A stretch of 46,608 nucleotides of DNA from a virus, in the IMG/VR virus record IMGVR_UViG_3300007960_000042, positions 1 to 46,608 of that record. One strand, given 5' to 3'. Shown here one piece after another: positions 42,541 through 46,608 of the stretch. The position numbers and the translations under genes were made by a program. Numbering within the stretch: position 1 is the stretch's first letter; the number at the start of each line of letters is the position of its first letter. The notes under the pieces were generated by a model that worked only from the letters and a program-made list of their open reading frames with translations, was not told the DNA's origin and ran no database searches.

Positions 42541-45500
42541 ATGAAAGAGTTAACTCAAATCTATAAGGAACATGGAAAACAGCTTATTGAGGATCTTCTG
42601 AAAGATTATTTGGTAGTGACCGAAAAACTTGCAGGGTCTTCTTTTGCTTTTCAAAAATCAGGAGATTCTTTACAGTATTTTAAAGGTAGTGGAGATAGAC
42701 CGATTAATCTGATTGATCGTACACTAATGATGTATTATGAAACACCTATTCAATACATTAAGAATGTTACATCTAATATGTTATCTTCTATTCCTGAAAA
42801 TTGGAGATTTTGTTTTCAGTATTTTGTACATAATCAGCCTAGTGTTATTACTTATGATAAGATACCTTCGAATCATTTGGTTCTTACTCATATTAAGGTA
42901 ATGAATCCTAATGGTAAAATTGCCAAGATAATAGAAGATCCTAGAGTAATTAAAGATTGGTCATCTGCTTTAGGTGTTACTCCTCTTACTCCTATCTTTA
43001 AGGGATATCTTACAAACGAACAGAAGGAAAAGATTAAGTCTTTTATTTCAACACCAAAAGAAGACCATCAGGAGATTTTTAAAACTAGCTCTTTTGCCGA
43101 ATATCTTATAAGAACACTTAATTCAAATGTAGACTCAACTACATTACATGATGATCTTAAAAAACCAATTGACTCAATTGTGTTTAAGTTTTATAAGCCT
43201 GGTACAACCCAAACCTTTTCTGCTAAAATGATTGATCCTTACACAATGAATCTTATGAAGGATAAGGAACCAATTGATTTAAGAAGAGCACCGGCTGATA
43301 TTAATGAAATTTTATTATTAGATGTTTTGGCATTTATTGAAGAAAGAGGCTTAAAGAAACATGAAGTACTAAGCTCTACACCAGATGAAAGATATCTTGA
43401 ATTAGTATCAAACATCTTTAATGACTATGTTACCAAAAAAGGTAAGGACATTAAAAATGTTGATATTGAAAAAGCCGATTTTGCAAAAGGTGATGAATTT
43501 AATCTAAATATAGATTTAGTGCCTGGTCAAATGACAAGAGATTATCTTAAAGGTGATTCTACATTACAGGATTTATTTAAGATAATGTTAGGCTCTCTTC
43601 GTAAAAAGAGAAATCCTGAAAAGGCTGGAAATATAATGACACCTTCGGTTATCAATGACTTTAATAAGATGGTTGATAAAATCAATGATGTAGTAGAAGT
43701 TGAAGATGATGGTAAGTTTAAAACCTTTGATGATTATCTAAAGATTAAGTCAACTAATGAATCTCTATTACCAACAGCAGAAGAAATGGTCTTGGAAGAA
43801 AGAGTACTTAATTACAATTCATTTATTAACTTAGGTAAAGTTATTGTAGAAGAAGATGGCAAAACCTTAGTAAGAAATAAGAAAACTGGAGATGAGTACG
43901 AAGTTAAAAATCCAGACCCTAAAAAGCATGAAATAGTAGAGCCTAAAGGTAAAGAAGATAAGGAGGCAGACGAACAGCCACAAGAAGGTGCAAGTGAAAA
44001 GATATCTAAATTATCTAATAAAGTAGGTGATGAAATAGAAAAGATTAAAGATCCGGATAAAAAAGAAAATGCAGAACAGGTATTAGATACATTAAATGTT
44101 ATTAATGATCCTAATGCATCAAAAGAAGATAAGATTGAAGCAATACAAGCATTAAATGATGCAGGGCTGATTGCAAGAAATAGTGTAACTGCAAAGGCTA
44201 CAAAAATGTATTTAAACACATCAGCAACGGGTCTTCCAAGAAAACTTTTAGTACCAAGTTCTGGCAGTCCTTCTGAAATAACCAATTTAATGAAAGAAAT
44301 TGGATTGGAAAACTTCTCGCCTGAAGGCGGAAAGGTTGGCAGAAAGGAAATGACAGCTGCTAAAATATTTGGTGAAGAAAAAGTTGTAAATGTAAAAACT
44401 GAAGTATTAGAAGATGGCGTTCAAATAGGTGGTGGTAAAATACAAAAAACTAAAATACCTTCAGATGATGAGCTATTAAAGGTATATGGTTCTAAAGAAG
44501 AGGCTGATTTGGCAAAAAAGTTTTTAGAGAGAAGAAATAAGATTATTGATTCTGCAATGGGCTCATTTAAGTCAGGTGAAATGTCAATCATAGAACCGGT
44601 TCCTAATACTCCACCTTCATCACCAGAAAACAGGGATAAGCTAAAAAATGCTACAGCGGATTCTATAGTAGAAGGATTTGAGGAACAATTTAAAAAGACA
44701 GGAAATACCCCTTCAAAATCACAGACTAAGATTTTAAATGATTTTAAGAATCTTAAAGATATTAAAGATCCTGAAGAATATGATAAGGAATTGCATAGAC
44801 TTACCGAGGAAATGTTTGCCGACCCATTTTTTGATAGCGCAACTGCCGATGTTGCTGAAATGGTAACATATATGAGTGAACTTAATAAAGGTAATGAAGT
44901 ATATATGCCAGCCCAGTCAAATTATCCACTAGGTGACATAATATCAATTTCTCCTGAGAAAATAGATTTTGAAAAAGATTCACCAGAAGAAATACAGAGA
45001 AAGATGCAATTAATCTATAACGGTGTAGAGGCTAGGTCTATTAAGAAAGGCGCAGGTGGCGCATCAGCATCTGGTGTAAAAACAGATCAATCTTCATTTA
45101 ATGAAGTTACTAATAAGAAAGGTGAAAAGATTAGTCCTGATGAAATAAAGAATGATTTATCAGATTTATCTGATAAAGATAAAGTATATAATGAACTTAT
45201 GTTTGGTGATGTTGATAAAGCGGCAAAAAGAATTGAAGAAATTGCAGAAAAATATGATTTTGATTTAAATGATGAAGACTTTAAAAAGAGAAGAGACCAA
45301 TCAGTTAATTCTGCTGTTGAGAATATTCTTAGTAAGCCTAAGTGCGAGGGGTCAGATAGAGAAAATCTAAAGAAAAAATTGGAGTCATATTTTAATCAAG
45401 GCGAAATGTATGCATCGGTGTATAATGAAAATGTTAATGAACAGCTGTTTGTTAATGAACAATACAAATACACTAAAACTAAAGGTCTTGATGTTAATAG

Positions 45501-45615
45501 AACAGATGGTGTAAATAAGCTTGCTAGATTAAATTTTGCATTTTCTGCAGGATCTTGGAGTTGTGACGGCCGTCCTTCTAATCCTATACCAACAAGGTTT
45601 GTAAATGATAGATAA
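42541..45615 (+). CDS. Large protein with divergent ligase-like nucleotidyltransferase head and long helical acidic tail
   Basis: 1024 residues. The N-terminal 240 residues resemble a covalent nucleotidyltransferase: VTEKLAGSSFAF (K29, where KxDG would be expected but Asp is Ala31), FCFQYFVHNQPSVITYDKIP (motif III-like, about 90-109), DSIVFKFY (211-218, Asp-Ser instead of Glu-Gly) and FSAKMIDP (226-233). The altered residues mean activity is uncertain. Residues about 400-1000 are Lys/Glu-rich helices; VLNYNSFINLGKVIVEEDG (422-440) resembles the targeting-like motif, with IVE|E as a possible cut. The ending (LARLNFAFSAGSWSCDGRPS) is compact and non-helical. It could be a packaged enzyme-core fusion; that is inference. 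Confidence 0.5.
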   Translation: MKELTQIYKEHGKQLIEDLLKDYLVVTEKLAGSSFAFQKSGDSLQYFKGSGDRPINLIDRTLMMYYETPIQYIKNVTSNMLSSIPENWRFCFQYFVHNQPSVITYDKIPSNHLVLTHIKVMNPNGKIAKIIEDPRVIKDWSSALGVTPLTPIFKGYLTNEQKEKIKSFISTPKEDHQEIFKTSSFAEYLIRTLNSNVDSTTLHDDLKKPIDSIVFKFYKPGTTQTFSAKMIDPYTMNLMKDKEPIDLRRAPADINEILLLDVLAFIEERGLKKHEVLSSTPDERYLELVSNIFNDYVTKKGKDIKNVDIEKADFAKGDEFNLNIDLVPGQMTRDYLKGDSTLQDLFKIMLGSLRKKRNPEKAGNIMTPSVINDFNKMVDKINDVVEVEDDGKFKTFDDYLKIKSTNESLLPTAEEMVLEERVLNYNSFINLGKVIVEEDGKTLVRNKKTGDEYEVKNPDPKKHEIVEPKGKEDKEADEQPQEGASEKISKLSNKVGDEIEKIKDPDKKENAEQVLDTLNVINDPNASKEDKIEAIQALNDAGLIARNSVTAKATKMYLNTSATGLPRKLLVPSSGSPSEITNLMKEIGLENFSPEGGKVGRKEMTAAKIFGEEKVVNVKTEVLEDGVQIGGGKIQKTKIPSDDELLKVYGSKEEADLAKKFLERRNKIIDSAMGSFKSGEMSIIEPVPNTPPSSPENRDKLKNATADSIVEGFEEQFKKTGNTPSKSQTKILNDFKNLKDIKDPEEYDKELHRLTEEMFADPFFDSATADVAEMVTYMSELNKGNEVYMPAQSNYPLGDIISISPEKIDFEKDSPEEIQRKMQLIYNGVEARSIKKGAGGASASGVKTDQSSFNEVTNKKGEKISPDEIKNDLSDLSDKDKVYNELMFGDVDKAAKRIEEIAEKYDFDLNDEDFKKRRDQSVNSAVENILSKPKCEGSDRENLKKKLESYFNQGEMYASVYNENVNEQLFVNEQYKYTKTKGLDVNRTDGVNKLARLNFAFSAGSWSCDGRPSNPIPTRFVNDR

Positions 45616-45634
45616 ATAAAAAAATATGCATATA

Positions 45635-46608
45635 ATGAAGAATCTTCATAAATTAGATAATTTCATAACAGAGAAAAAGGTAGCTGTTAAAAGGAGATAT
45701 ACTGAAAAGTATCCAGCCAAGAATGTTTCTACTTCAGCAAAAGTTCGCAATGCGGTATTAACCGCTATTGCAGATGGTCATTTAACTGAAGAAGAGGTTT
45801 CAAATATTCTATCTGAAATATCTGCTCATAAAAGATGGTTAAACAGAAACTTAGGTTTATTTAATATTAGTGAAGATGAAAATGGTATTAAGAGATATTC
45901 ATTATCTCCTTATGGTCAAAGAGTAAGAAAGGCCACCTTAAATGAATCTGAAGAACTTAATGAAGCCTTAAAAGTACCTCATACTAAACCTGGTCTTAAA
46001 AAAGTAAATATGTTTGTTGGTAGATTCCAACCTTTTACGTTAGGTCATGTTAAGGTATTTGAACAGATGTACAAAGAAAACGGTTTACCTACTGTAGTAT
46101 TCTTAGTAAGAGGTGGAAAGGCAGATCCTGAAAAAAGACCTTTTGATGAAAATCTTCAGCAGGCTATGTTTGCTAAAATGGCAAAACAATATCCATTCTT
46201 AGAAACTGCAATCGTAGTTCCTAATGGTGCTATTGATACTCTCTTTGCTGCTGCTAGGCCAACTTATGAACCGGTTCTTTGGGGTTATGGAACTGACAGA
46301 AAGAAGGCATACGATTCAATGATCAATAAAGATTCATATCGCGAACAATTAGGAGTTGATCCAGATTTTACTGGATATGAAATCTTTAGAACTGATGATA
46401 ACATATCAGCATCTAAAGTTCGTAATGCCCTTAAGATAGATGATGAAAAAGCATTTAAGCAAATGACGCCAAAAAGTATTCATAGTTTTTATAAAACTCT
46501 ACAAGATATACTACAACCTATAAAAGAAAATCAAAACATGAAAAATTTAAAACCACTTAATGAGTTTGTCCTTAATGAAAAGGATGAAGAAAAGAAAGGC
46601 GGTGAGGA
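45635..46608 (+). CDS. NadM-like nucleotidyltransferase with targeting-like N-terminus (3'-partial)
   Basis: Open to the window end (324 complete codons). ATG at 45635 is chosen over the in-frame ATG at 45626 because it begins the motif MKNLHKLDNFITEKK, matching other genes here. Residues about 35-110 form a helical domain (TEEEVSNILSEISAHKRWLN). From about 125 comes an HxGH-superfamily nucleotidyltransferase: VGRFQPFTLGH (128-138, first His replaced by Thr135) and ISASKVR (257-263). The family transfers AMP or CMP to NMN or other phosphates. At 46538 an in-frame MKNLKPLNEFVLNEKDEE follows, a second targeting-like motif inside the same frame, so the ORF may be a two-part polyprotein. Confidence 0.7.
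   Translation, partial: MKNLHKLDNFITEKKVAVKRRYTEKYPAKNVSTSAKVRNAVLTAIADGHLTEEEVSNILSEISAHKRWLNRNLGLFNISEDENGIKRYSLSPYGQRVRKATLNESEELNEALKVPHTKPGLKKVNMFVGRFQPFTLGHVKVFEQMYKENGLPTVVFLVRGGKADPEKRPFDENLQQAMFAKMAKQYPFLETAIVVPNGAIDTLFAAARPTYEPVLWGYGTDRKKAYDSMINKDSYREQLGVDPDFTGYEIFRTDDNISASKVRNALKIDDEKAFKQMTPKSIHSFYKTLQDILQPIKENQNMKNLKPLNEFVLNEKDEEKKGGE

Noticed and set aside
43812-44285. 157-codon minus-strand open frame
   Set aside because: Lies wholly antisense to the well-supported 1024-residue gene; its Ser/Leu/Phe-rich composition is what antisense Lys/Glu codons give.
45626-45634. Earlier in-frame ATG as start of the last gene
   Set aside because: It would add MHI ahead of MKNLHKLDNF and bury the terminal targeting-like motif; the ATG at 45635 fits the pattern of neighbouring genes better, though the first cannot be excluded.

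Overview
The window is a 46.6-kb stretch of a tailed-phage genome with a T4-like contractile tail, read entirely from the + strand. Genes are packed end to end, often as ATGA or TAATG overlaps, and no gap reaches 200 bases. Sequence is AT-rich (roughly one third GC in the lines I counted by hand). Most starts lack a Shine-Dalgarno sequence and sit behind A/T-rich leaders. That, plus a C-terminal module in the gene at 30185 which I associate with Bacteroidetes phages, suggests a myophage of the distant T4 superfamily infecting a Bacteroidetes (perhaps flavobacterial) host. The host is an inference; no host DNA is present.

Layout. (1) 1-6.3 kb: baseplate hub and spike genes: a 5'-cut structural protein, a gp53-like LysM wedge protein, a gp27-like hub, a tube-fold-like protein, a lysozyme-less gp5-like spike and a small partner. 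(2) 6.4-9.5 kb: a non-structural insert of a four-repeat S1 RNA-binding protein, a GAMT/RMT2-like methyltransferase and an amidoligase with a beta-helix-like tail. (3) 9.5-16.2 kb: neck-like protein, gp25, gp6 and gp7-like wedge genes. (4) 16.2-33.9 kb: large, mostly unrecognised baseplate-periphery and fibre proteins with collagen-like Gly-X-Thr segments, interrupted by a coiled-coil/spanin-like pair, and ending in a tail-tube-fold protein. (5) 33.9-39.6 kb: a small glycine-zipper protein, then RuvC-like resolvase, GroES-like co-chaperonin (gp31 role), gp32 SSB, gp61 primase, UvsY-like mediator and UvsW helicase. (6) 39.6-46.6 kb: an acidic repeat protein followed by two ligase-fold nucleotidyltransferases, a small membrane protein and a NadM-like nucleotidyltransferase cut by the window end.

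The tail genes would build baseplate, spike and fibres; the replication block covers ssDNA binding, priming, recombination and branch processing. The most interesting pattern is in blocks 5-6: at least five proteins begin with, and three contain internally, a short motif resembling the T4 capsid-targeting sequence (aromatic/aliphatic residues followed by [I/L]xE). This suggests that several enzymes are packaged in the capsid and processed by a prohead protease encoded elsewhere. A recurring ATATATAA box lies 13-30 bases upstream of seven genes, and about 150 bases upstream of gene 32; it is a candidate phage-specific promoter. No tRNA, CRISPR array, insertion sequence, integrase, terminase, portal, major capsid, sheath or endolysin gene was recognised in the window.
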